From: RI-92 sp037384645
Lineage (GTDB): Bacteria; Pseudomonadota; Gammaproteobacteria; UBA6429; Thiohalophilaceae
Direction of reading: 5' to 3'
Assembly (NCBI GenBank): GCA_037384645.1
Contig: JARRNT010000068.1
Span: 1 to 13,033 of the forward strand
Length of the DNA: 13,033 bases
Below are positions 1 to 6,902 of this stretch, one piece after another. Positions within the stretch are counted from its first letter, which is position 1; each line of letters opens with the position of its first letter. Under the pieces are notes generated by a model. That model worked only from the letters and a program-made list of their open reading frames with translations. It was not told where the DNA came from and did no database searches. The translations under genes were made by a program, and so were the position numbers.

Positions 1-324
1 GCACAGCTGCGCTGGGTTGTTGGGCTGGGTGTCAACGGTAAAGGCGTAGCTGCTACCGCTGGCCAGAGAGACGGAGAAGGCGTTATTCGAGATGTTAACC
101 GCTTTACCGTTATTCAGAATCACCAGGCCGGTCCCGGTCATACCGCTGATCGTGCCACTGACGGTATACGTCGGGGAAGGATTCGTCCCACCCGTACTGC
201 CATTTGTATTTCCACTGGTTGTTGAGCTTTGATTCGCTGCTGTGATTTCGTTGGAGCCGCCTCCGCATGCGGCGATTACAGTGCTTAACAACATAACAAC
301 TAATACACTACGGATAGATTCCAT
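1..324 (-). CDS. Lipoprotein with Ig-like repeat (N-terminal part; runs off the left edge)
   Basis: The minus strand is open from an ATG at 324 to the window edge (108 codons, no stop). The N-terminus reads MESIRSVLVVMLLSTVIAAC followed by GGGS: a hydrophobic signal with a lipobox (VIAAC, Cys20), so the mature protein should be lipid-anchored in the envelope. A Ser/Thr/Asn/Gly-rich linker follows (about residues 24-53). From about residue 54 comes a repeat of the kind YTVSGTISGMTGTGLVILNN, ending in a Thr-Gln-Pro stretch and a Cys. Repeats of this type are common, often in tandem, in large proteobacterial surface lipoproteins. The start is supported by AAAGGTG a few bases upstream. The function is unknown; it is probably a cell-surface structural or binding protein. 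The lipoprotein call is firm, the fold is an inference. Confidence 0.8.
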   Translation of the reverse strand, partial: MESIRSVLVVMLLSTVIAACGGGSNEITAANQSSTTSGNTNGSTGGTNPSPTYTVSGTISGMTGTGLVILNNGKAVNISNNAFSVSLASGSSYAFTVDTQPNNPAQLC

Positions 325-988
325 TACTACACCTTTGGATAAATCGACATCAAGGTTTCGTAATTTATTCTGTGTGCTATTTTTAGTATGCGAGTTGAGT
401 CACACGCGATTTGTGACTTGAAGTATTTGTGAAGGCTTCTGCACTTTCTTCATTATTATTAAATTTTTTTCAGTCCTGTTTTACCCATTAACCAATAGCG
501 CTTAAATTTCACTATATGGGTTCTTTAATTTCTATCTTCTAACTGTGACATATATCGCTATTGTGTAACAAAACACTATTTTTGTTTTATCCAGCATCAC
601 GATTTACAAATTTGCGAAGTCGGGGAAATTATTTATAACAGGACCTTACCCAACAGGCACTGGAACCGTATCTAATGATTTGGTGGTGTCAGCAGGCAGA
701 CAGATTCAGTGGTTGCGCGCAAAACAACACAGCACACCAAAAGAGATTGGTAGCTGCCACGAAAATGGAATCATCTAAAACACTACCCAACAGGAAAGAC
801 TTTATAACACCAGCTAACGGTCCAACCGCTCACCTACGCTTAAAATGCCATCTGGTAAGTTTTTTCTTCTTCTTTTCCCATTCATTCATGAACAACGTTT
901 CCAGAACATACTGAGGCAGGATGGATGCCAGGCGAATGACGAGAACATGTGTAAAGGTAGGCAAACCAAATTAACGAAGTATTATGAT
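325..988. other. Gene-poor spacer between lipoprotein and AEC transporter
   Basis: About 660 bases with no convincing gene. The half near the lipoprotein (about 360-620) is AT-rich, as expected for its promoter region, and holds the 398-418 inverted repeat. Short plus-strand open frames at 675-914 and 845-1282 have no RBS or recognisable protein features, and the second runs antisense into the transporter. A short direct repeat, ACCCAACAGG, occurs near 646 and 785. No clear terminator is seen downstream of the transporter. Confidence 0.5.
398..418. promoter_or_regulatory. Inverted repeat, possible operator of the lipoprotein gene
   Basis: AGTCACA (398-404) and TGTGACT (412-418) form a perfect 7-bp inverted repeat with a 7-bp spacer, 74-94 bp upstream of the lipoprotein start. 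The half-sites resemble those of Crp/Fnr-type sites but point the opposite way (TCACA...TGTGA), so it is not a standard CRP site. It may be an operator for an unidentified dimeric regulator. Confidence 0.3.
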
Positions 989-1918
989 TTAAAGCAATAC
1001 GGCATGCCACAGCGGCAGGGTCACTATGCTCAGTGCTGTGGTAAGCGTGACCGCAGCAGCGTAAAGTGCCGAATCAAGATTAAAGCGGTCGCAAAGCACG
1101 ATGCCAAAGACCATGCTGGGCATAGCGGCCTCCATGACCACCGCGGCATGCAGTTCTCCTGTCATGCCAACCAGGCCAGCAGCATAATAGACGACGAGTG
1201 GAATCAGAAACAGGCTGTATACCACAACGGGAATCAGTGCGGGCAGGGTCTGCCAGCGTTCACGACTCCAATGCAGGCTTAAGCCAATAGAAAACAGCAT
1301 TAACGGGGCGACACCTCGATCAAGCAGGGACAGGAAGCCTTTTACAATTTCAGGCATAGCTACATTGCTCAGGTTAAGGATAAGTGCAACAAGGGCAGCC
1401 CACAATGCCGGAATCTTCACCAGGTCCTGATACCAGGAGCGTTTAACCTGTTCACTGCTACCGAACCGGGAAGCGATCAATATCCCTAGCGTAAAAAGCA
1501 ATGGAGTACAGGCAAACAGGTCATATTGAATGGCAATACTGCGGCTCCACATCACTTGCTGTGGGCCGAAGGTCGCTTCAAGTACCGGTAAACCGAGATA
1601 GGTGGCGTTCGGGAAAGCAATGGCGAGGATAATCGCGCCAGTCTCTGGCCGGCGATTACGACAGACTCGGCAGGTAACGAGCGCCAGCCCTATTCCCAGC
1701 AATACACCCAGCGCTGCAATCCCGGCGATTCGAAAACTACTTAGACCAATATCTGTACGCCATAATACCGACAACACCAGGGCAGGAAGTAATAAATAAT
1801 ACACGAATGTGGTCAGCACCTTGCGGGTTTCACCGGGATGAAGCCCACCCGGTTTTAAGTGGCGCCAAACTACGCCACAAACCACCAGCCCTGCCATTTG
1901 CAAGATCACATCAAGCAT
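989..1918 (-). CDS. AEC-family (auxin efflux carrier-like) membrane transporter
   Basis: A 309-residue, very hydrophobic protein with about ten predicted membrane segments arranged as two halves around a polar loop near residues 150-165. This is the usual length and layout of the Mem_trans/AEC family (PF03547). Family-like features include the N-terminal segment starting LDVILQMAGLVVCG, the LPALVLSVL segment, the PNATYLGLPVLEATFG motif near residues 103-118, and the C-terminal MEAAMPSMVFGIVLCDRFNLD, typical of the last helices. Bacterial members export or import small organic acids such as malate or malonate; the substrate cannot be read from the sequence. It acts in the inner membrane. The gene stands alone, with no partner within 600 bp on either side. 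The ATG at 1918 is preceded only by a weak AGAGA. The family call is firm. Confidence 0.85.
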   Translation of the reverse strand: MLDVILQMAGLVVCGVVWRHLKPGGLHPGETRKVLTTFVYYLLLPALVLSVLWRTDIGLSSFRIAGIAALGVLLGIGLALVTCRVCRNRRPETGAIILAIAFPNATYLGLPVLEATFGPQQVMWSRSIAIQYDLFACTPLLFTLGILIASRFGSSEQVKRSWYQDLVKIPALWAALVALILNLSNVAMPEIVKGFLSLLDRGVAPLMLFSIGLSLHWSRERWQTLPALIPVVVYSLFLIPLVVYYAAGLVGMTGELHAAVVMEAAMPSMVFGIVLCDRFNLDSALYAAAVTLTTALSIVTLPLWHAVLL

Positions 1919-2073
1919 GGATGTCTCTATTCAATGTTGGATTTCACGATTCGTTATCGATATTTAGTATCTGCCAGGCAATACGTGATCACGCGAGCTT
2001 GTGAATTTTTTTCACAATCATCCCATCACACTCAACGACTCACCAAGCACAGAAATCAGGATTCTATTTATGA

Positions 2074-2094
2074 ATTATACTCCATATATATGGA
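2074..2094 (-). promoter_or_regulatory. Candidate promoter with palindrome upstream of the AEC transporter
   Basis: A TATAAT on the minus strand (plus 2074-2079) is followed at one base by a perfect 14-bp palindrome, TCCATATATATGGA (2081-2094), which would lie in the spacer between -10 and -35. It is about 155 bp upstream of the transporter start. The -35 is poor. The arrangement would suit repression by a dimeric regulator, but the AT-rich palindrome could be chance. Confidence 0.3.
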
Positions 2095-2251
2095 TGAGTT
2101 ATACATCACGCCTCATTTTATCAGGGCCGTGACATATGCGGCTTCCGACAGGTATCCAGCCTTTGCCCTTGCAACCAGTTGCGTGAGTTCAAATCAGATA
2201 GATGGGATGACCGTAACCCAGGTTCTAAGGATTAGACCTTAAACCCTGCCC

Positions 2252-2282
2252 TAACAGTACTTGCGTACATCTTAATTTAATA
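2252..2282. repeat. Copy 1 of a dispersed 31-nt element
   Basis: It matches 12287-12317 at 26 of 31 positions (counted by eye). It starts TAACAGTACT, contains GCGTAC and ends with a TAATTTAA block. The core is GTAC-N4-GTAC, self-complementary because GTAC is itself a palindrome. This copy is also flanked by CCCTGC (2244-2249) and GCAGGG (2283-2288), which could pair to enclose it. Its function is unknown; a regulator binding site or a small repeated intergenic element are both possible. Confidence 0.5.
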
Positions 2283-2525
2283 GCAGGGACCGCACATCCA
2301 CCCTTAAAGGGAAATAACATTCACTGGAACTCAGGATCTATCGAGCGGTTGCTTCTTCCATAAAAATAGCAAGAATTGTGTGACCGTATTTGTTATCGAG
2401 TGATTCCAATGTAGTCTGAGTACCCGCAATCGGGTCGTACAGGAACGGGGACAAATAAATCCAATTTCAATCAATGATACTGCTATTTAATCGGACCTGG
2501 CGCAGACAAACCAATGACCATTCCT

Positions 2526-3377
2526 TTACAGATCAATCACCCATACACCGACGTCAAGATTGGCCCCAATTGGTCCGCTAAATGAACCTTCAACCGGGGG
2601 GACCAATTCGGGTTTTCTAGCCACGGCGACAGCCACATGCTCGGTTCCCACAATATTACCGAGCGTGGGGTCGAATCCTTTCCAGCCGGCTCCCGGCAGA
2701 AACACTTCAACCCAGGCATGGGTGGCACCGTAATCGAAACTTGACGGCTGAGCATGCAGGTAACCACTGACGAAACGCGAAGCGATACCTAAGTGCCGTA
2801 CCGCTTCCATGAAGAGATTTGCGAGGTCCCGGCATGATCCCGTACCACTGGACAAGGTTTGCAATGCACTTTGCACGCCCGCCTCTTCGCGACGTCGATA
2901 TGCTATGGTTTGCTGAATGTGGGCAGCAAACCGTTGCAACAGACTGTATGTCTGAATCTGCTCGCCCGGGTGCCACAAACCGGCTATCCAGTCAGTTAGC
3001 GAATCACTCGCCGGTTGCTCAATGGGCACAGCATAGGGTGCAAGCACGTCCCAATCCTCCTGCAGGTAGGCGAAGGGATAGTTTATCGCGTAATCGGCAA
3101 CAACAAAGTCCAGCGGGGAAAGGTTGTATTGCTGGATAACCACTTCGCTTTCAATCGCAAGCTTGTTAGTGGGAGTGTTGAATGTCGCCATCACTACTGA
3201 ATTGTCTTCGACATCACGGTGCCAGGACAGGCTGGCGTCAGGGCTGATATTCAATAGTGAGGATTCGATACGCAGCTCATGATCCTCTCTGGGCCTTAAG
3301 CGCATAGTATGCGGTCCAAGCAGCACGGCGCCTGAAAAATTATAATAGGTACGATGTATGATTTTATAGCGTCGCAT
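2526..3377 (-). CDS. Transglutaminase-like cysteine peptidase-fold protein
   Basis: 283 residues. Residues 1-90 match the bacterial transglutaminase-like N-terminal domain (PF08379): an opening of the form YKIIHRTYYNFSG, then LGPHTMRLRPRED. The catalytic transglutaminase core (PF01841) spans about 145-245 and has the full triad: Cys182 in GTGSCRDLANLF, His220 in ATHAWVEVFLP and Asp236 in GFDPTLG. The length is normal for the family and there is no signal peptide, so it should be cytoplasmic. Related proteins often sit beside circularly permuted ATP-grasp and alpha-E proteins and may act as peptidases or amidases; those partners are absent here, so the gene stands alone. ATG at 3377; a GAGG lies unusually far upstream (about 13 nt), so the start is likely but not certain. 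The substrate is unknown. Confidence 0.9.
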   Translation of the reverse strand: MRRYKIIHRTYYNFSGAVLLGPHTMRLRPREDHELRIESSLLNISPDASLSWHRDVEDNSVVMATFNTPTNKLAIESEVVIQQYNLSPLDFVVADYAINYPFAYLQEDWDVLAPYAVPIEQPASDSLTDWIAGLWHPGEQIQTYSLLQRFAAHIQQTIAYRRREEAGVQSALQTLSSGTGSCRDLANLFMEAVRHLGIASRFVSGYLHAQPSSFDYGATHAWVEVFLPGAGWKGFDPTLGNIVGTEHVAVAVARKPELVPPVEGSFSGPIGANLDVGVWVIDL

Positions 3378-3601
3378 TCGCTATAATGATACCTCAACAA
3401 TCATTATATTCGTAGTCGCCTAAATTAAAGCATGGCATTAAAACCGGGCTTGATGACACTCAAATTCCATCATCTTTGACCTGGTATTACATGTATAATA
3501 GCCTAACCGTCAGTTCACGCCATAATCCTGTATATTGCTAACAATATAACCACGCCATGGGCAAATGCGATCGATGGAACAGGTCTATTCAGTTCGGCAT
3601 G

Positions 3602-4258
3602 TCACTCACTCATCAGAATAACAACGGGCAGCAAGAATAAATAGCCCCCATGACACATCATGGCAGCAAATAGACATCCAGGGAGCGGGAGGAACGATTT
3701 TTTATAATTTCTATTGATAAACCTGGTAAGCAACAGGCCTGTAGAATGTCCGTGCAGGTCATTTATCTTCTTGAAGTTGTCTATATCAATATAGGCCAAC
3801 GAAAAGGCCCGATTGTATCTTTTTGAGCGAAGCAACACGTTATTGAGCTCCACCTGCAAACTTCTGACGCTGTGAACACCCGTCAGGGTATCTGTATCGG
3901 CGGCATCGACTTCAATTCGATGCGTGATACTGAAATAAGTCACGATCAATGCCGCCAGCAGAAACGTTGCCAGATGCGATCCGATAAAAACAAGCCTTTC
4001 AGTAATTTGCAGAGAACCTTGCCAAAACCCCCATTCAATAACCCCCAAAACCAATACAGAAAAGAGACTCACCCAAATCCCGGATAATTTCGACCCATAC
4101 CAGCTACTTATAATGACAGGTAATATATAAACCGGGTCAAGATTTATCGCACCATGCATCAGGTATTGAGAGATACCCAGAATAAATACCAGGAATAACG
4201 AAATTGAAAAAACGGCTTTTCGTGATAGCTTTTCAAGTGTAGCGATTATACTTTTCAC
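3602..4258 (-). pseudogene. Decayed membrane-bound diguanylate cyclase (GGDEF)
   Basis: The open frame encodes 218 residues from a GTG at 4258. Residues 15-110 form about four or five membrane segments, with DPVYILPVIISSWYG typical of sensor domains fused to GGDEF. The GGDEF domain starts correctly (DTLTG 123-127, YIDIDNFKKIND 156-167, GHSTG 170-174), then sense is lost after residue 183. Skipping one A in AGAAATT (plus 3706-3712) restores a GGDEF-like continuation in another frame (IIKNRSSRSLDVY), which soon hits TGA. A third frame retains only debris (GLFILAARCYSDE) where the GGDEF signature and following strand belong. About the last third of the domain is absent downstream. An intact enzyme would make c-di-GMP from two GTP; this one lacks the catalytic motif. 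The membrane part may still be expressed. Confidence 0.75.
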
Positions 4259-4443
4259 CTGGCAGTTATCTCACCTCGTCAGCAAGAACCTATAATCACT
4301 ACTGGAGTCTGACAAGAGAACAAAATATCCGCTACTACGATAACTAAAATTATCGCCGCATAATGCAATTAAATATTGCGATCCAGGATGTTTGCACACT
4401 TTTACAATCCATACAAAACGGTTGCATCGGTTAACGCAGCCGC

Positions 4444-4707
4444 CTAGCGGCCCCGGTATCCTCTGCTTTTTTCCGATTCGTAGCGGACTTTCATGGAGTA
4501 GCCATTGATCGACTTGCCATTCAGTTCTGCCATCGCCGCCCGTGCTTCATGACCTTCCATCTCGATAAATCCGAATCCCTTGCATTTGCCGGAAAACAGA
4601 TCTTTGACAAGCTTTAGTGAACGCACTTTGCCATAGTGTGTGAATAACTCCTGCAAGGAGTCTTCGGTTGTTGCGGGTGATAAATTTCCAATAAATAGTT
4701 TCTTCAT
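4444..4707 (-). CDS. RRM-domain RNA-binding protein
   Basis: 87 residues, almost entirely one RNA recognition motif. RNP2 is LFIGNL near the N-terminus and RNP1 is KGFGFIEM near residues 43-50, followed by a short Arg/Gly-containing tail (SRGYRGR). This is the typical glycine-tailed bacterial and cyanobacterial RRM protein, which binds single-stranded RNA in the cytoplasm and is often cold-induced. The frame is open to a TTG at 4713, but the ATG at 4707 (MKKLF) is chosen because AGGAG sits six bases upstream of it and it begins directly at the first RRM strand. A dead cold-shock gene ends 55 bp upstream on the same strand, so the two were probably co-transcribed. The family call is very secure; RNA targets are unknown. 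Confidence 0.93.
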   Translation of the reverse strand: MKKLFIGNLSPATTEDSLQELFTHYGKVRSLKLVKDLFSGKCKGFGFIEMEGHEARAAMAELNGKSINGYSMKVRYESEKSRGYRGR

Positions 4708-4762
4708 TCGCAACTCCTAAATTTAATGGTTATGGAAAGGCAATGCCGGAATTACTCCTGCA

Positions 4763-4984
4763 TTAGCCCGCTGCGTAAAACACGAAAGACAAACCAGATT
4801 TGTCAGTTTGCAGCGTTTGGACCATTTTCAACGAAAATGTCATGTTTTGCCCCTCATCAGGAGCCTGTATGCCTTGACGGCTTATGGCAGAGACATGCGC
4901 AAACACGTCATTACCACCAGCAGAAGGTGCAACAAAGCCGGACCTTCAGCATTTTTCATACCCTTTAATCATTGCTGCAACCAT
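4763..4984 (-). pseudogene. Cold-shock protein pseudogene (CspA family)
   Basis: Reading the minus strand from an ATG at 4984 (GAGG seven bases upstream) gives 73 codons in one frame. The region after codon 13 is clearly a cold-shock domain: GFVAPSAGGNDVFAHVSAIS, then APDEGQNMTFSL. Codon 13, where the RNP1 lysine belongs, is TGA. The preceding WFN is changed to GYE and the expected KGFGF reads stop-R-S-G-F. The spacing to conserved positions is exact, so this is point-mutation decay rather than a frameshift. The C-terminus also departs from the usual GPQA.NV ending. RRM protein lies 55 bp downstream on the same strand. Reinitiation could in principle yield the second half, which would lack most of the RNA-binding face. 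Stop-codon readthrough cannot be excluded. Confidence 0.75.
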
Positions 4985-5089
4985 GGTTTTGCCTCAGTCG
5001 TGACGTTACTAAAATCTCACGGAATCCAAACCCGGCAGGGTAAACAGCAGGAAAGTTGATAAAAAATGACGAATAAGAACCAATTCTCA

Positions 5090-5113
5090 GTGCTATATTT
5101 ATCATTATAGCAC
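5090..5113 (-). promoter_or_regulatory. Extended -10 promoter inside an inverted repeat, toward csp pseudogene and RRM gene
   Basis: GTGCTATA (5090-5097) and TATAGCAC (5106-5113) are perfect 8-bp arms around an 8-nt spacer. On the minus strand one arm contains TGCTATAAT (TATAAT at plus 5104-5109), an extended -10 identical to that of rhlE. The predicted transcript would have a leader of roughly 110 nt before the csp pseudogene. The repeat could be an operator over the promoter. A terminator role is less likely, since no T-run follows the stem directly on either strand. Confidence 0.45.
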
Positions 5114-5199
5114 CTGATTTTCATGAGGAGGTTTTTTAGACAAATCATGCAGTCAAGGTATTGTTTCTGGATATAAAGCCGATTTGAGTTCATGATTTG

Positions 5200-5362
5200 T
5201 GATATACTACGATTAATATTACATATGACGCACTTCAGCGTGTATACACGCCTTCGCGACTCCCCCCCACGGCCAGCCTCGATTGTTATGTAATATTCCC
5301 GACTTTACCACGCCATTTCCTGGCCGGATGGTGGCTTAACCCCGTAAAAGGTGTCGAAAACC
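5200..5362 (+). promoter_or_regulatory. Extended -10 promoter and structured leader (copy A) of the small-protein/NYN cassette
   Basis: TGATATACT (TG 5200-5201, TATACT 5203-5208) is an extended -10, so transcription should start near 5215 and leave a leader of about 148 nt. Blocks in order are CACTTC (5231-5236), a 14-nt palindrome GCGTGTATACACGC (5238-5251), CCTTCGCG (5251-5258), a run of seven C (5262-5268) and CCTCGA (5277-5282), then a TTAACCCC-N2-AAAGG ending. The same blocks in the same order occur in the rhlE leader at 7540-7677. The layout resembles long regulatory leaders of cold-shock mRNAs, but I cannot name an RNA family for it. Confidence 0.55.
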
Positions 5363-5617
5363 ATGAATTATGATCCCCTTATTCAGATGAGTGAAGAGAA
5401 ATACCGTGTCATGAGCGTCAAAAAAACCAGACCTCCGGAAGGGATGCCTGATGTCCCCTGGCATCGTTATGTGATTGGTTACGGGCAGGGCAAAATTAAC
5501 GGCATGAAACCCGGCACGCTGAATGCGGTAACACAGCATGCACAGGCTGTGGCAGAATCGCTGAATCAGCGGGCCAAATGCAAAGGCTCAATCTATGCGC
5601 CACGGTCAAGAAAGTGA
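5363..5617 (+). CDS. Small conserved-looking protein of unknown function
   Basis: 84 residues, starting MNYDPLIQMSEEKYRVMSVK and ending in a basic KGSIYAPRSRK tail. The middle (WHRYVIGYGQGKINGMKPGT, then LNAVTQHAQAVAESLNQR) looks like a compact alpha/beta protein, with a strand-turn-strand followed by a helix. I have an impression of similar hypothetical proteins in other gammaproteobacteria but know no function. ATG at 5363 is preferred, with AAAAGG about ten bases upstream. A GTG at 5351 in the same frame would add four residues but overlaps that RBS. Its stop overlaps the next start (GTGA), so it heads a coupled three-gene unit. The long leader shared with rhlE suggests co-regulation with the helicase, possibly by cold. 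No signal peptide or membrane segment. Confidence 0.75.
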   Translation: MNYDPLIQMSEEKYRVMSVKKTRPPEGMPDVPWHRYVIGYGQGKINGMKPGTLNAVTQHAQAVAESLNQRAKCKGSIYAPRSRK

Positions 5618-5718
5618 GCACCCTCAACACACAAAAGCTTAAACAAGTGTTTTCCATTATTCTTGTACTGACCCTGCTCGGTCTCTCCTTGCTCTACCTG
5701 TTTCCAGACAGTCTATGA
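5614..5718 (+). CDS. 34-residue single-pass membrane peptide
   Basis: A short frame starts at GTG 5614, overlapping the upstream stop as GTGA (5614-5617), and ends at TGA 5716-5718, overlapping the next start as ATGA (5715-5718). The peptide is a basic N-terminus (VSTLNTQKLKQVFS), then about 16 hydrophobic residues (IILVLTLLGLSLLYLF) and PDSL. This is a classic single transmembrane segment, probably N-in by charge. The evidence that it is a gene is the pair of 4-nt overlaps and the clean membrane profile; there is no independent RBS, so translation would depend on coupling. It may anchor or modulate the neighbouring cytoplasmic proteins, which is inference. It could alternatively be a small toxin-like peptide, but no antitoxin pattern is visible. 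Confidence 0.6.
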   Translation: MSTLNTQKLKQVFSIILVLTLLGLSLLYLFPDSL

Positions 5719-6188
5719 AAAGAATTGCAATTTTTGCCGATATCCAGAATATTAATGACACCACGCGCCATGCCTTTGACCGCCAGTTTAATTACCGCGC
5801 ATTCTGGCAACACATCAGTACGCAGGGTGACATCGTCTCGGCAGTTGCCTATACCATTTTTCGCAACAATGACAAACAGCGTCAATTCCTGGTAGCACTC
5901 AAACAGATCGGGTTTGACATCAAACGCAAACCCTTTATCCAACGCGCTAACAACAGCCGTAAAGGTGACTGGGATGTCGGTATCGCCATCGATATCCTGC
6001 ACACGGCCAAACACGTTGACATCGTTGTTCTGCTCTCGGGTGACGAGGATTTTGATTTACTGCTGGAAAAAATCCGGCAAGACTCCACAATCAGTGCAGA
6101 AGTTTACGGCGTACCTTCACTGACAGCCATGTCGCTGATCGACGCTGCCAGCATCTACCATCCGATTGGAGATCAGCTTCTTCTCTAA
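5715..6188 (+). CDS. NYN-domain (LabA/DUF88, PIN-like) putative ribonuclease
   Basis: 157 residues, all one NYN domain (PF01936). The acidic residues expected for the metal site are present: Asp9 in IAIFADIQNI, Asp85, Asp87 and Asp93 in KGDWDVGIAIDIL, and Asp110 and Asp112 in LLSGDEDFDLLL. NYN proteins share the PIN/FEN nuclease fold, and several are RNases acting in RNA processing or decay; single-domain LabA-like members are common in bacteria and their substrates are mostly unknown. The start ATG overlaps the membrane-peptide stop by 4 nt, indicating translational coupling. The location among RNA-binding cold-response genes fits a role in RNA turnover, though this is inference. It is convergent with the cold-shock gene, with its terminator between them. 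Confidence 0.9.
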   Translation: MKRIAIFADIQNINDTTRHAFDRQFNYRAFWQHISTQGDIVSAVAYTIFRNNDKQRQFLVALKQIGFDIKRKPFIQRANNSRKGDWDVGIAIDILHTAKHVDIVVLLSGDEDFDLLLEKIRQDSTISAEVYGVPSLTAMSLIDAASIYHPIGDQLLL

Positions 6189-6274
6189 CCATCACGTGCG
6201 CCATTAGCCAGGAAACAATAAACTGAGTCCGGCAGAATATGGTCTCACGGGTTAATTTTTTGGCAGATATGAAA

Positions 6275-6295
6275 AGCCCCGCAAGGTGCGGGGCT
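6275..6295 (-). terminator. Rho-independent terminator of the cold-shock gene
   Basis: AGCCCCGC (6275-6282) pairs perfectly with GCGGGGCT (6288-6295) around a 5-nt loop. On the minus strand the stem is followed by TTTTC. It lies about 30 bp past the cold-shock stop. In the plus direction no T-run follows, so it should not efficiently stop transcription from the NYN gene. Confidence 0.85.
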
Positions 6296-6325
6296 CGTAT
6301 TACGGTCTGAAATGAACAGCCAGAT

Positions 6326-6529
6326 TTATGCCGGCACGACGTTGGTCGCGCTCGGACCTTTTTGGCCCTGCTCGGTATCAAACGTAACTTGCTGGCCTTC
6401 ACGCAAGGATTTGAAACCACCGCCCTGAATCGCAGAATGATGAACGAATACGTCAGCACTGCCATTAGACGGGGCGATAAATCCAAAACCTTTACTATCA
6501 TTAAACCACTTTACTGTACCTGTGTTCAT
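6326..6529 (-). CDS. Cold-shock protein, CspA family
   Basis: 67 residues, the standard length for a single cold-shock domain (PF00313). RNP1 is KGFGFI (13-18), RNP2 is VFVHH (27-31), the start is MNTGTVKWFN and the end is GPSATNVVPA. Such proteins bind single-stranded RNA and DNA, melt secondary structure and act as RNA chaperones or antiterminators in the cytoplasm. The frame is open upstream to 6616, but ATG 6529 is the start because AGAGGT lies about eight bases before it and it matches the family start exactly. The AT-rich sequence upstream and the long gene-free leader region fit the usual long csp 5' UTR, although no clear promoter was found and the leader does not resemble the one shared by rhlE and the NYN cassette. 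Confidence 0.96.
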   Translation of the reverse strand: MNTGTVKWFNDSKGFGFIAPSNGSADVFVHHSAIQGGGFKSLREGQQVTFDTEQGQKGPSATNVVPA

Positions 6530-6902
6530 ACGGGTTACCTCTATATATAAGTTAATAAACAATGAATTAGCGGACAGCTTGTTGCTTAGGAATTTCGGGA
6601 GAGTCTGCCAAAGCACTGCGAGAGGAACTACCGGAACAACTAGAAAAAACTGCTACTGGCCGGCACCGTACAGCATAATCACCAGGAAAGCTATCTTTAT
6701 TTTCTGTCAAAATATTTATATATAGCGACGCGCAGACGGCGGCTAAAGGACCTATACTTAAAGCGCTTCTGCAGTATTGCTTACCCTCAAGCCATTCCTG
6801 ATTACCTCTGGCGCAGTTCGTTGTTTCCACAAGAGAAACTAACGACCAACCCACTGGTAAACTTTTCCCCTACCGTCCAGTCTTGCCAAGAAGGAATTAT
6901 TC
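6530..6902. other. Divergent intergenic region: cold-shock leader and Cys-repeat gene upstream region
   Basis: 373 bases between two divergent genes with no supported gene. It should hold the long 5' UTR and promoter of the cold-shock gene (minus) and the promoter of the Cys-repeat gene (plus). A TTGACA occurs on the minus strand near 6706-6711, but the best TATGCT is 27 bp downstream of it, too far for a normal sigma-70 pair. The stretch 6705-6725 is very AT-rich. No inverted repeat stands out. Confidence 0.45.

Larger units (their letters stand above)
1919..2525. other. Gene-poor spacer between AEC transporter and transglutaminase-like gene
   Basis: About 600 bases without a supported gene. 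It contains the candidate promoter/palindrome at 2074-2094 and one copy of a 31-nt element (2252-2282) that recurs at 12287-12317. The open frame at 1859-2242 overlaps the transporter antisense and has no RBS or family features. The stretch 2290-2525 shows no recognisable structure. Confidence 0.5.

Noticed and set aside
398..418. CRP binding site
   Set aside because: Half-sites are in the opposite orientation to TGTGA-N6-TCACA; kept only as an unassigned inverted repeat.
845..1282. 145-aa plus-strand frame
   Set aside because: Most of it is antisense to the AEC transporter; His/Gln/Cys-rich composition without protein features.
4726..5059. Plus-strand frames at 4726-4968 and 4808-5059
   Set aside because: They are antisense to the cold-shock pseudogene, which explains the composition; neither has an RBS.
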